Positions 37,362 to 46,229 of a stretch of 48,670 nt of DNA are shown piece after piece (the first letter of the stretch is position 1; every line of letters begins with the position of its first letter). The notes under the pieces are model-generated. The model did no database searches and had not been told where the DNA came from. It saw nothing but the letters and a program-made list of their open reading frames with translations. The stretch lies in contig PAUN01000039.1 in the NCBI GenBank assembly GCA_002712885.1, positions 1 through 48,670 on the forward strand, read 5' to 3'. The stretch is from Acidobacteriota bacterium (lineage in GTDB: Bacteria; Acidobacteriota; Vicinamibacteria; Vicinamibacterales; UBA8438). The position numbers were made by a program, and so were the translations under genes.

Positions 37362-38618
37362 ATGCGAGTACCGACGACATTGATGGGGGTTGGCGTGATG
37401 GCCCTCATGTTGGGCAGCGCGGCCGGCACGAGCGCCGCCGAGGCTGAAGGCACGCCGACGTTTGCCAAAGACATCGCACCCATCTTTTACGACAACTGTG
37501 TGGCTTGCCACCGTCCGAACCATTTGGCCCCGATGTCGTTGATTTCCTACGAGGACGCACGTCCCTGGGCCCGCGCCGTGAAGAGTAAGGTGTTGGCACG
37601 GGAGATGCCACCATTTTTCGCCGATACCAGTGTGCGAGGATACAAGAACGACACCAGCCTGACGCAACATGAGGTCGACACGATTTCGGCCTGGGTCGAC
37701 GGCGGGGCCCCGCGGGGGAACGATGCCGACCTGCCCGAGGTGCCGCAGTTCGCAGAGGGGTGGTCGATTGGTGAGCCCGACCTTATCTTCACCATGCTCG
37801 AGCCGTTCGAGGTGCCCGCGGACGGGACCGTACCCTACTCGTATGTCACGGTTCCCACGAACCTGAAGCAGGACGTCTGGATTTCGGCCTACGAATTTGT
37901 CCCGGGTGATCGGCGCGTCTTGCACCATGTGATTGCCCAGGTGATGGAAGACGACGGCAAGCCCGCCACGGGTGAGGCACTTCTGACTCGGGACGGCGAC
38001 CGGACACGGGCCGAAGGCGCCACCGTTGGCGGTTATGTGCCCAACCGGCTGGGGACCGTGTATCCGGTTGGGGTCGCGAGTCGACTGCCGGCGGGTGCGG
38101 ACATCGAAGCCCAGATGCACTACACCACGATTGGCGAGCCGGCGACGGACCGGAGCAGCTGGGGCGTCGTGCTCGCGGCAGAGCCAGATAGTATGCGGCG
38201 GGCCGGCGGTGGACAGGTCATTAATCCGATGTTCCGGATTGAGCCGGGCAACCCGAGCTTTGAGGTCACGGCCAGCCGAAAGATCCGCGAAGACACATAT
38301 CTCTCGTCGATGATGCCGCACATGCATGTGCGTGGGAAGTCCGCCAAGTTCATCATCAAGTTCCCCGACGGCCGCGAAGAGGTCGCGCTGTCAGTCCCGA
38401 ACTACGACTTCAACTGGCAGCTGAACTACCAGCTCGAGGAGCCGATCTTCATGCCGGCCGGGTCGGAGCTGCAGACGGTGTTCACCTACGACAACTCCAC
38501 CAACAACCGGCACAATCCGGATCCGACCGCCGAAGTGCGTTGGGGCGATCAGACCTGGGAAGAGATGATGCTGGGCTACTACGGCACGGTCGACGGGCTT
38601 GAGGCGAACGACAACTAG
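37362..38618 (+). CDS. heme c-containing, PHM-like type II copper monooxygenase domain protein
   Basis: Signal peptide; N-terminal DNCVACHRPNH heme motif; LHHV, QMHYT, PHMHVRG and EEMMLGY arranged like PHM copper ligands. Confidence 0.75.
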   Translation: MRVPTTLMGVGVMALMLGSAAGTSAAEAEGTPTFAKDIAPIFYDNCVACHRPNHLAPMSLISYEDARPWARAVKSKVLAREMPPFFADTSVRGYKNDTSLTQHEVDTISAWVDGGAPRGNDADLPEVPQFAEGWSIGEPDLIFTMLEPFEVPADGTVPYSYVTVPTNLKQDVWISAYEFVPGDRRVLHHVIAQVMEDDGKPATGEALLTRDGDRTRAEGATVGGYVPNRLGTVYPVGVASRLPAGADIEAQMHYTTIGEPATDRSSWGVVLAAEPDSMRRAGGGQVINPMFRIEPGNPSFEVTASRKIREDTYLSSMMPHMHVRGKSAKFIIKFPDGREEVALSVPNYDFNWQLNYQLEEPIFMPAGSELQTVFTYDNSTNNRHNPDPTAEVRWGDQTWEEMMLGYYGTVDGLEANDN

Positions 38619-38645
38619 GCTTTTGACCCGTTTGGCGGATTATAC

Positions 38646-38680
38646 GGCCGGGCGCGCTCGTTGCGCCCGGCCTTTTTTTG
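38646..38680 (+). terminator. Rho-independent terminator
   Basis: GGCCGGGCGC-gctcgtt-GCGCCCGGCC followed by TTTTTTT. Confidence 0.9.
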
Positions 38681-38714
38681 TCCCGTGGGCGTCTGCGGAC
38701 CGGTGTCTTTATTT

Positions 38715-40319
38715 CTACGGTGGCGTGCCCTCGTCCTCGATGGTGTCTGTGTCCGGCTCAGCCGGTCGCCGAGCCTCAATCCGCCCGAGCAAGGCGCCGG
38801 CGCGCTCCGCGAAGTCCGGGTGGGTGCTGGCCTGCTGAGCTTGCGCCTCAGCGTCATTGAGCGCGTCGGCGTTGGCGTAGCCAAGCGCGGCGTTGAAGGC
38901 GGATGACGCCGCCTGGCGTTGCGCGGCTGCGACGCGGGCGGCGTACAGGGCGACCACCCGGCCCCGACGGTCCTCGGGGACGGCCGGGTCCTGGCGGATG
39001 CGTTCGAGCTCGCCCACCAGTTCCTCGGTGGCCGTGCGGTAGCAGCGTGCCGCGCGCCCGAAGGTTACGGCCGTTTCCGGCCATCGTGTCTCGGCCACAT
39101 GCACGCGGCCCAGGTGGAACGCCGCGTCACACGCGAGGTCCGTGGACCGGAGCGCTTTTCCGAGGTCGGCCCGCGCGTCACCCAGGCGGTCCTGCTCGAT
39201 GGCGATTTGTCCCGAAAGGGTCAACACTTCCGCGTCTTCACGGTACTGCTTCGCGCGCTCGATATCCGCCCACGCCGGCTCGACCGAGTCGAGTCTGAAT
39301 CGGTTCCAGGCCCGCCAGTAGTAGGTGTCGCCGAGATACCACTGGCCCAGCGCCGCCAGCCGGTCGAGCAGCGGCAGTGCCTCGTTCGGGCGGTTGAGGT
39401 AGCTCAGGGCCTTCGCCTTCCCGAGCAGCGCATCGCGCTGGTCCGGTACCAGCTCGAGCAGCCGGTCGTACAAGCCAAGGCTTGGCTGATAGTCCTCGGC
39501 CGCCAGCGTCACGTCGGCCAGCCCGAGCACGGGCGCCGGCCAGTCCGGCCACGCGGGTTGAGTCTCCCTTAGTTGCAACTCGGCCAAGGCCATCGCCCCG
39601 GCGCGCAACGCTGCCTGCGCCAGGAAGAACTTCATTTCGGTGAATCGTGGCTCCAATGTTTCGATGAGCGACTGCTCGACAAGCCTGCCGGTGCACATGG
39701 CGCGTCGATACCGGAGATACAGGGCGTCGTCGTGGACGGCCAGGTCGTCGGTCAGGGCCGCCGGTTGATCGGCGAGCCACCCGTCGGCGCAGTTCAGGCT
39801 GAGATACAGGTATCCGGCCAGCGGGCTGGTGCGGACGAGCGGCCGGAGCAGCCCGTTCCACGACTCGCGCTCCCGGTCGACGCGCCTACGGTGCGCGGTG
39901 TTCTCATCGAGAAGCGCTTTGGGGACGCCGACGCGCTGCCACCGCGTCGTCTCCGCCATGGCGACGAACTGCGGCCATTCCGTCGGTGTATCGGTCGTCG
40001 CCGCGAGGCGAGCGGCGTGCTCGAAAGTGCCCAGGCCCACCAGACCCAGCTCGCGCTCTCGCATGCCGATTAGCAGTGACGTCTCGAAGAGTCCGGTCCT
40101 CACCGCTGTTGGGTCAGCCTCGGTGTCTGTCAGGTCTTCGTACGACACCCGAGCCTCGAGTAGACACCGGTAGCACCCTGCTCGCAACAACGTGTCCGCC
40201 TGCGCGAGCACGTCGGCGTAGGCGTAGGCCGGGGCCGGCAGCGTCGGCGGCGGCGTGACGGCGCACGACCACGACAGGAGAGCGACGAGAGACGAAGCGG
40301 CTCGCCAGGGTCGTGTCAT
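38715..40319 (-). CDS. tetratricopeptide-repeat-like secreted/lipoprotein
   Basis: SWSCAVTPPP lipobox-like N-terminus; LGLYDRLLELVPDQRDALLGKAKALSYLNRPNEALPLLDRLAALGQWYLGDTYYWRAWNRFRL TPR pattern. Confidence 0.7.
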   Translation of the reverse strand: MTRPWRAASSLVALLSWSCAVTPPPTLPAPAYAYADVLAQADTLLRAGCYRCLLEARVSYEDLTDTEADPTAVRTGLFETSLLIGMRERELGLVGLGTFEHAARLAATTDTPTEWPQFVAMAETTRWQRVGVPKALLDENTAHRRRVDRERESWNGLLRPLVRTSPLAGYLYLSLNCADGWLADQPAALTDDLAVHDDALYLRYRRAMCTGRLVEQSLIETLEPRFTEMKFFLAQAALRAGAMALAELQLRETQPAWPDWPAPVLGLADVTLAAEDYQPSLGLYDRLLELVPDQRDALLGKAKALSYLNRPNEALPLLDRLAALGQWYLGDTYYWRAWNRFRLDSVEPAWADIERAKQYREDAEVLTLSGQIAIEQDRLGDARADLGKALRSTDLACDAAFHLGRVHVAETRWPETAVTFGRAARCYRTATEELVGELERIRQDPAVPEDRRGRVVALYAARVAAAQRQAASSAFNAALGYANADALNDAEAQAQQASTHPDFAERAGALLGRIEARRPAEPDTDTIEDEGTPP

Positions 40320-40525
40320 GGGGCAGCTTCCGGCACGTGGCTATTAGACTCCATTGCGTCCCGAGTGGACACTAGCCGCGAACACTGCCGGTCGGACGCC
40401 CTGTCCAGCCACACGATAACTTTGGCCACGACATCCAATCCGACACGAAACGCCACAACCATGACACCTGCACCCGCCTGGGGTCGCTGGCTGACCGGTT
40501 TCTCGGTCAGGTGCGATGTCGGTAG

Positions 40526-41090
40526 ACGGACGCGGTGGCGATCGTCTTGCGCGTGGCGGACGCTCTGGACGAATTGCACCAGCGGAACCAGGTGCATGGA
40601 GGCGTGACTCCGGAACGAATCTGACTGGAGGGTCCGCGCGTGAAATTGGTTCCGGCCGTCTCGGTCGGGCCTGATGGAGGACCGACGATCGTACCAGAAG
40701 GGCTGGACGACATTGCGCCGGACGCGCGGTCCGGTCACTTCGCGCTCGGGTGCGGGTTCTACGAGATGGTCGCCGGGCGGCCCCCGTTCGCCGGTGCCAC
40801 CGCGAATGCCGTGGTCGACGCCGTTCGCGTCGGGAACGTCATCCGCTGTCCAGACACCAACTGCTCGTTCTGCCGTCGCTGGTTCGGCTTGTGGACACCT
40901 GTCTCCAGCCTGCCCCGCAGCGTCGTTGGCAGTCCGCCAGAGATCTGGGGAGGGAGTGGGGACGCTAAACGAGGTCGCGTCCGACCGGTTGGAAGACGAC
41001 ACCCGCGCGTCGACCCCTCGACTTTTTGGCCTGCTCGGGCTCGCAGCTGGCTTCGTGTTGTCCGGCGTGGTCAGGGCCTGCGGCTCATGA
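40526..41090 (+). pseudogene. decayed Ser/Thr protein kinase
   Basis: AVAIVLRVADALDELHQRNQVHGGVTPERI*LEGPRVKLV (in-frame TGA 40622-40624), then ARSGHFALGCGFYEMVAGRPPFAGATANAVVDAV; VRLVDTCLQPAPQRRWQSARDLGREW in another frame; TM-like LFGLLGLAAGFVLSGVV in the third frame. Confidence 0.75.
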
Positions 41091-41163
41091 CCCGGGTTAG
41101 AGGGGGTGCCCGATGACGCTGGTATAGTATTGACCCGGTTGAACTTCTGCGGCCACTCGCCCC

Positions 41164-42702
41164 ATGGCGGCGACTCCCCACACTCACACCGTGACGACTT
41201 CTAGGACCGATTGGCCGATTTTTACGACGTCGGTCGTCGTCCTCCTGGCCATTACGGGCCCACTCATGGTGTGGCCTGACGTCGGCGATCGGTTCGTCGA
41301 TCGGTCCTACGAGCTCCTGACATCCCAACTGGGCGTCGTCTACATCTGGGCCGGCACCGCCGTGATTGGCTTTGTCCTCTGGTTGGCGCTTGGCCGCTAC
41401 GGCACGGTGGTCCTGGGTCAGCCAGGGGCGCCGCCTCGTTTTTCGACCGCCAGTTGGGTGTCGATGGTCTTTTGCGCCGGCGTGGCGACCGGTATCCTGT
41501 ATTGGGGCACGGTAGAGTGGGCGCACTACTACACGGGTCCGCCGTTTGGGGTCGAGCCGCGTTCCGCGGAGGCGATCGAGTGGGCGGCCACCTACGGGAT
41601 GTTTCACTGGGGGCCGACCGGCTGGGCGTTCTACTGCCTGCCGACGCTTGCCATCGCCCATGCCTACTACGTGCGGGGACAGCCGAATTTGCGGGTGAGC
41701 AGTGCTTGCCACATGGTGCTGGGGACGCAGACCACCGGGGTCATCGGCCGTATTACCGATACGCTGTTCATCGTCGGCGTGCTGGGCGCGGCCGGGACGT
41801 CGCTCGGTTTCGGCACCCCGATGATCGCCGCCGGTCTGGGCCGTCTGTTCGGTGTCGAGAGTTCGTTCGGATTGCAGGCGGGCGTGGTCGCGCTGTGCGC
41901 CATGCTGTTCTCGGCCAGCGTCTATGTCGGACTCGAGCGCGGGATCAAGCGACTCAGCAACATCAACGTCGTCTTGACCAAGACGTTGCTGCTGTTCGTC
42001 TTGGTGGCGGGCCCGACGCTGTTCATCCTCAAGATGAGCACCAATAGCGTTGGGCTCATGTTCTACGAGTTCCTCCGGATGAACACCTGGACCGACCCCT
42101 TGACTGATTCCCGGTTCATCGAGGACTGGACCGTCTTCTACTGGGCCTGGTGGGTGGCGATCGGCCCGTTCATGGGTATTTTCGTGGCTCGCATTTCGGA
42201 AGGACGCACGGTTAGACAGGTTGTGTTCGGCATGATGGGGTGGGGCAGTCTGGGGTGCGCCGTGTACTACGGTGTACTCGGCAACTACGCCTTGCATCTG
42301 GAGCTAAACGGGCTGCTCGATGTGACGGGGCTAGTGTTCAACCAGGGCGAGCCGGCCGCCATTGCCGCCGTGATCGCGTCGTTGCCGGCGGGCAACATCA
42401 TTCTGGGGGTGTTCTGTCTGTCGAGCCTCGTGTTTCTGGCTACCACCTACGACTCGGCCGCCTACGCCCTGGCGGCGAGTGCCTCAACCGGGTTGGCGCA
42501 CGACGAGGAGCCGGAACGCTGGCACCGCATGTTCTGGGCCTTCGCATTGGCGCTCCTTCCGCTGGCGCTGATGCGGATCGGTGGGCTCGACCCCATGCGC
42601 ACGGCCTCGTTGCTGGCGTCCGTGCCGCTGCTGGGCGTGTTTGTCCTCATGGCGGTGTCGCTGGTGCGGGCACTGCGGGCGGACCGGAACGCGGTGCAGT
42701 AG
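41164..42702 (+). CDS. BCCT family transporter
   Basis: 12-TM pattern; FSTASWVSMVFCAGVATGILYWGTVEWAHYY; MFHWGPTGWAFYCLPTLAIAHAYY; TTYDSAAYALAASAS. Confidence 0.93.
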   Translation: MAATPHTHTVTTSRTDWPIFTTSVVVLLAITGPLMVWPDVGDRFVDRSYELLTSQLGVVYIWAGTAVIGFVLWLALGRYGTVVLGQPGAPPRFSTASWVSMVFCAGVATGILYWGTVEWAHYYTGPPFGVEPRSAEAIEWAATYGMFHWGPTGWAFYCLPTLAIAHAYYVRGQPNLRVSSACHMVLGTQTTGVIGRITDTLFIVGVLGAAGTSLGFGTPMIAAGLGRLFGVESSFGLQAGVVALCAMLFSASVYVGLERGIKRLSNINVVLTKTLLLFVLVAGPTLFILKMSTNSVGLMFYEFLRMNTWTDPLTDSRFIEDWTVFYWAWWVAIGPFMGIFVARISEGRTVRQVVFGMMGWGSLGCAVYYGVLGNYALHLELNGLLDVTGLVFNQGEPAAIAAVIASLPAGNIILGVFCLSSLVFLATTYDSAAYALAASASTGLAHDEEPERWHRMFWAFALALLPLALMRIGGLDPMRTASLLASVPLLGVFVLMAVSLVRALRADRNAVQ

Positions 42703-42719
42703 GCCCGCAATCGGTGTCG

Positions 42720-44180
42720 TTACCGCCGATCGTCGATCTGACGCGGGTCTCGACCGAATCGTAGGGCGTGCGCCTCACCGGCTGACAGCGCGAAGCCGTT
42801 TACAGCTCCGTAGCCGTCCCGGGTGAACGCCAGGTCGGCGCGCCTGGGGCCAGTCCACGCCGGCACGTCGATGGCGACGAACGTATCGTCGCCAGTCGGC
42901 ACCAGCACCAGCGGCGGCCATCGCTCGATCTGTAGACGCAGCGTGTCGTCCTCAACCCGAACGTGGTAGGTCGCGTCGAGTTCCGTGCTGTAGAAGGTGC
43001 CAGCGAAGTCGGCGAGGTCGCCGACGACTAGGGTTGGAGTCGCCCGCGCCCCGTCTCGTGCTCGCCGTGGTCTCGGTTCCGGCCGCGGACCCAGTTGGTT
43101 AGCGAGATACAGGTCGGCGACACCGTCGACCAGCGCGCGCGGGTTCACATCTTCGCGGTTACAGAGGACAGCGATGGCGACGCCGTCGTCTGGAAACCGG
43201 ACCACCTGCGCCCGGAACCCCCAGGTGCTGCCCCCGTGTCCGACGGTGCCGAGTCCGCGATACTCGCCGATCGCCAGACCCGCCGCGTAGTCCAGCGGTT
43301 CGCCATTCCCAAGGACGCCTCTCTCGACCATCAAGTGTGTGAACTCCGGCCCGGCCACCGCGTCGGTCGCCAGCGCCTGGCTCCATCGCAGGAGGTCACC
43401 GACGGTGGTGTACAGCTGGCCGTCGCCAGCGGTGGCGAAGCTGTAGTTGTGCACCATGCGGAACTGATCGGCATCACCCGGTGCGTACCCGGTCGCCCGG
43501 TCGGACACGACCTGCTCGGCGTTCTCGTACAAAAAGCTTCGGGTCATACCAAGCGGTTCGAATATCCGTTCACGCGCGAAGGCACCGAACGTCTGTTCGG
43601 ACACTCGCTCCACGATGGTCGCGAGCAACATGTACCCCGTGTTGCTGTAGCGGTAGCGCATGCCCGGCACCGCGTTCAACGCGCGCTGGCGCGCCATCAA
43701 CTCCACGATGGCCTGATGGCTGATTGGCGCATAGAACTCGCGGCCGCCCAGGGCCATCAGGTTCAAGTAGTCACGGATGCCGCTCGTGTGATGCAGCAGA
43801 TGTCGAATCGTGATGACCGTGCCATAGTCGGGGAGTTCCGGCAGATAGGTCCGGATATCGTCGTCCGCCGAGAGGGCGCCGTCGAGCGCAAGCAGCATGA
43901 TGCTCGACGCGGTGAACTGCTTGGTCACCGAGCCGACATCGAACACGGTGTCCGGCGTGATCGGCACCCGGTGGTCCAGAGTCGCGACCCCGTAGCCGTG
44001 GCTAAAGAGGATATTGTCGCCCCGAGCGATGCCCACAGCACACCCCGGCTGACCGGTCTGAATCTGTTCGGCGAAGAGGGTGTCGACACGCTGTTGCTCG
44101 ACGCTTGGCGGGGTCGAATCGACGCAGGCCGCCGCCCACGTGGCGAGGGTGAGGGCAAGCCAGGCGGTGCGAATTCTCAT
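42720..44180 (-). CDS. serine hydrolase, class C beta-lactamase family
   Basis: FDVGSVTKQFTASSIMLLALDG (SxxK), YRYSNTGYMLLATIVE (YxN), VGHGGSTWGFRAQVVRFPDDGVAIAVLCN; lipobox AAACVDS. Confidence 0.9.
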   Translation of the reverse strand: MRIRTAWLALTLATWAAACVDSTPPSVEQQRVDTLFAEQIQTGQPGCAVGIARGDNILFSHGYGVATLDHRVPITPDTVFDVGSVTKQFTASSIMLLALDGALSADDDIRTYLPELPDYGTVITIRHLLHHTSGIRDYLNLMALGGREFYAPISHQAIVELMARQRALNAVPGMRYRYSNTGYMLLATIVERVSEQTFGAFARERIFEPLGMTRSFLYENAEQVVSDRATGYAPGDADQFRMVHNYSFATAGDGQLYTTVGDLLRWSQALATDAVAGPEFTHLMVERGVLGNGEPLDYAAGLAIGEYRGLGTVGHGGSTWGFRAQVVRFPDDGVAIAVLCNREDVNPRALVDGVADLYLANQLGPRPEPRPRRARDGARATPTLVVGDLADFAGTFYSTELDATYHVRVEDDTLRLQIERWPPLVLVPTGDDTFVAIDVPAWTGPRRADLAFTRDGYGAVNGFALSAGEAHALRFGRDPRQIDDRR

Positions 44181-45451
44181 GCCTGCTTCGTGAGATAGGG
44201 GATGGTCTGCGGGCCCTCCGGCAACACGCACACACGCGCGTCTGGGCCGGAGCGCGCCAGCGCATCCCGGGTCGCCGCGGCCACGTCGTGGACCGGCGTG
44301 AGATGAGCCGCGCGGACCTGATCATCGGTCAGGCCATCGGTCTTCAGCAGCACCTCGGCCCGCTGTTGAATCTGCGCCTGCATCTGCACTTCCCACTGGT
44401 CGTGCCGGTTGTGGCCCGGTTCGTGGATCATCTCCAGGAGCGCATCCGCACTATGGCGCTGCGTCAAGATGTCCAGAAATTCGCCATGGTCCGGGTAGCC
44501 ATCGGCACACTCGGACGCGCACACGATGACCCCATTCGGTTTGACCACCTGGGCCGCGGCCGACATCCCCTTGATCGACTGATACAGATTCTGGTCCAGC
44601 GGATAGCCGCTGTTGGTCGTCACCACGACATCGAACGGTCGTGTGAACGCCTGCATCGCCGTGCGCTTGACGATGGAGCAGACCGCCCGATGGACCGCAA
44701 ACAGTTCGCCAGCCGCGACGTGCGTGATGTCTCGGTTGCGGTTGATGGCCACGTCGATGCTGAAGTCGACACCGGACCGGGCGGCGATGCGCCGCACCGC
44801 GTCGTGAATCGGATTGCCTTCCACCACCCCCCAGCGGGCCTGTGGGTGACCGATCATTTCGGCATCGTGCAGACGCATGATCGTCTCGAACCCGGCCAAC
44901 CCCGGTGCGACCAACTTGGGCCCGCCACTGAATCCGGCAAAGAAGTGCGGCTCCACAAACCCGGTCGTGATCCGGACGTCAGCCTCGACCCAGGTGCGGT
45001 TCAGCCAGACGGGGATGCCGCCGTCCACCTCCCCAAGGGAGACCAGCTGCGACTCGTCGAAGGCGTCATGGATGACGATGCGGTTGCGGTCTACGATATT
45101 CGCGCCGAACATCTCGATCAGCTCGTCCCTGGTGGTGGCACGGTGGGTGCCGCTGGCGACCATGATCGCGATCTGCGCAGTGGGGACGTGCGCCAGCGCC
45201 TCGAGTACGACTGGGAGCAGGGTCGCGCTCGGCATCGGGCGCGTGATGTCACACACCGAGATGGCGACCGTCTGGTCGGCGCGTACCAGGTCGCGCAACG
45301 GGTCAGTGCCGCTCGGGTGTTCCAGCGCCTTTCGGATGGCCCCTTGCTGGTCCGGCAGGCCGTCGACGTAGGTCGGCTGTATGACGGTTGTGCGATCGTC
45401 CGGGAAGTCGATCGGAAGACCGGTGCGGCCGTAGGCGAGATTCACGAGCAT
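44177..45451 (-). CDS. lactate racemase domain (LarA/DUF2088) protein
   Basis: ISVCDITRPMPSATLLPVVLEAL; MVASGTHRATTRDELIEMFG; FAGFSGGPKLVAPGLAGFETIMRLHD; GNPIHDAV; 4-bp ATGA overlap with the next gene. Confidence 0.85.
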   Translation of the reverse strand: MLVNLAYGRTGLPIDFPDDRTTVIQPTYVDGLPDQQGAIRKALEHPSGTDPLRDLVRADQTVAISVCDITRPMPSATLLPVVLEALAHVPTAQIAIMVASGTHRATTRDELIEMFGANIVDRNRIVIHDAFDESQLVSLGEVDGGIPVWLNRTWVEADVRITTGFVEPHFFAGFSGGPKLVAPGLAGFETIMRLHDAEMIGHPQARWGVVEGNPIHDAVRRIAARSGVDFSIDVAINRNRDITHVAAGELFAVHRAVCSIVKRTAMQAFTRPFDVVVTTNSGYPLDQNLYQSIKGMSAAAQVVKPNGVIVCASECADGYPDHGEFLDILTQRHSADALLEMIHEPGHNRHDQWEVQMQAQIQQRAEVLLKTDGLTDDQVRAAHLTPVHDVAAATRDALARSGPDARVCVLPEGPQTIPYLTKQA

Positions 45452-45629
45452 CGGTCAAATCTTACTCCGGGGCGCCGAGTCTCCTTCCAGGTTGGCCACG
45501 ACGACTGGCTTGCCGACGTCTAGGACGGTTGTTACCACGGGCTGCTATCCCATCTGGTCGTTCGTGAAGCCCCTCGGTCTGGCACGACCGGGAGCCGGAC
45601 CTGGTCGAGAGGGCACGCGGACTTCTGGG

Positions 45630-46181
45630 TCAGCGTGCGACCAGGACGGTCCGGATTTGCGGGAGCGCTTCTTCGGCGCGGGCCTGAATGTCCACGTCTG
45701 ACAACGTGCTCAGCGGGTGGGTGATCAGCACCGGTTCCAGCGCCACTGCACCCAGCGCCGCGCGCTGGACCTCCGCCTCACGGAGGAAGGCCGCGGTGAT
45801 GATGGCCGCGGTCGGCACCCCTCGTTGTTCCAGCCCGACTGCGTCGTGCAAACTGCACGACGTACAGGAACCTCAATCGCCGATGGCGGTCACGACCGCG
45901 TCGTTCTCTGCCGCGATCCGATCCAACAACTCGGCCGGGGCCATCCGAGAGAAGCTGTCCTTCGTGTAGCGGGTGATAGCCGACGGTCCGTCGTCGGCCT
46001 CCAGCAGCGTCGTCACACGTCGTAGCAAGGTCGACGCGTTCCACTTCGAGTTGTCAAGAATGCCGACGCGAACGCCGCGCAGGGTGTCGAGTCTGGGGGC
46101 TAGGTCGACCGACGCCGCGGTCAATGTGCCGCGCGGGTCAAAGACGATTTGGCCGGAGGGTAGGGTCGAGTGCGTGGGCAT
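45630..46181 (-). CDS. UGSC family selenoprotein (TGA at 45873-45875 read as selenocysteine)
   Basis: Two ORFs in the same frame joined by TGA: VRVGILDNSKWNASTLLRRVTTLLE...DAVVTAIGD-U-GSCTSCSLHDAVGLEQRGVPTAAIITAAF...; 183 aa when read through. Confidence 0.88.
45842..45875 (-). promoter_or_regulatory. candidate bacterial SECIS element
   Basis: Minus strand TGA-GGTTCCTGTA-CGTCGTGCA-GTT-TGCACGACG: perfect 9-bp stem, loop starts with G, loop begins 19 nt after the TGA. Confidence 0.8.
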
Positions 46182-46229
46182 GATGAATGCTCTCTTTGAG
46201 TTCAGGCTTCAGGGTGCCGGGTTCGGGTT

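Noticed and set aside
41071-42297. Long antisense ORFs (also 65..1129 -, 2102..3133 -, 9621..10514 -, 11044..11964 -, 13256..14296 -, 17959..18870 -, 20246..21136 -, 43095..44198 +, 44288..45523 +, 46314..46994 +)
   Set aside because: Shadow ORFs opposite well-supported genes in GC-rich DNA; Arg/His/Pro-rich composition and no recognisable domains.
45630-46181. Reading the two UGSC ORFs as a nonsense pseudogene or two separate small genes
   Set aside because: The TGA falls exactly at the U of the known UGSC motif, frame and protein quality continue on both sides, and a perfect SECIS-like hairpin follows.
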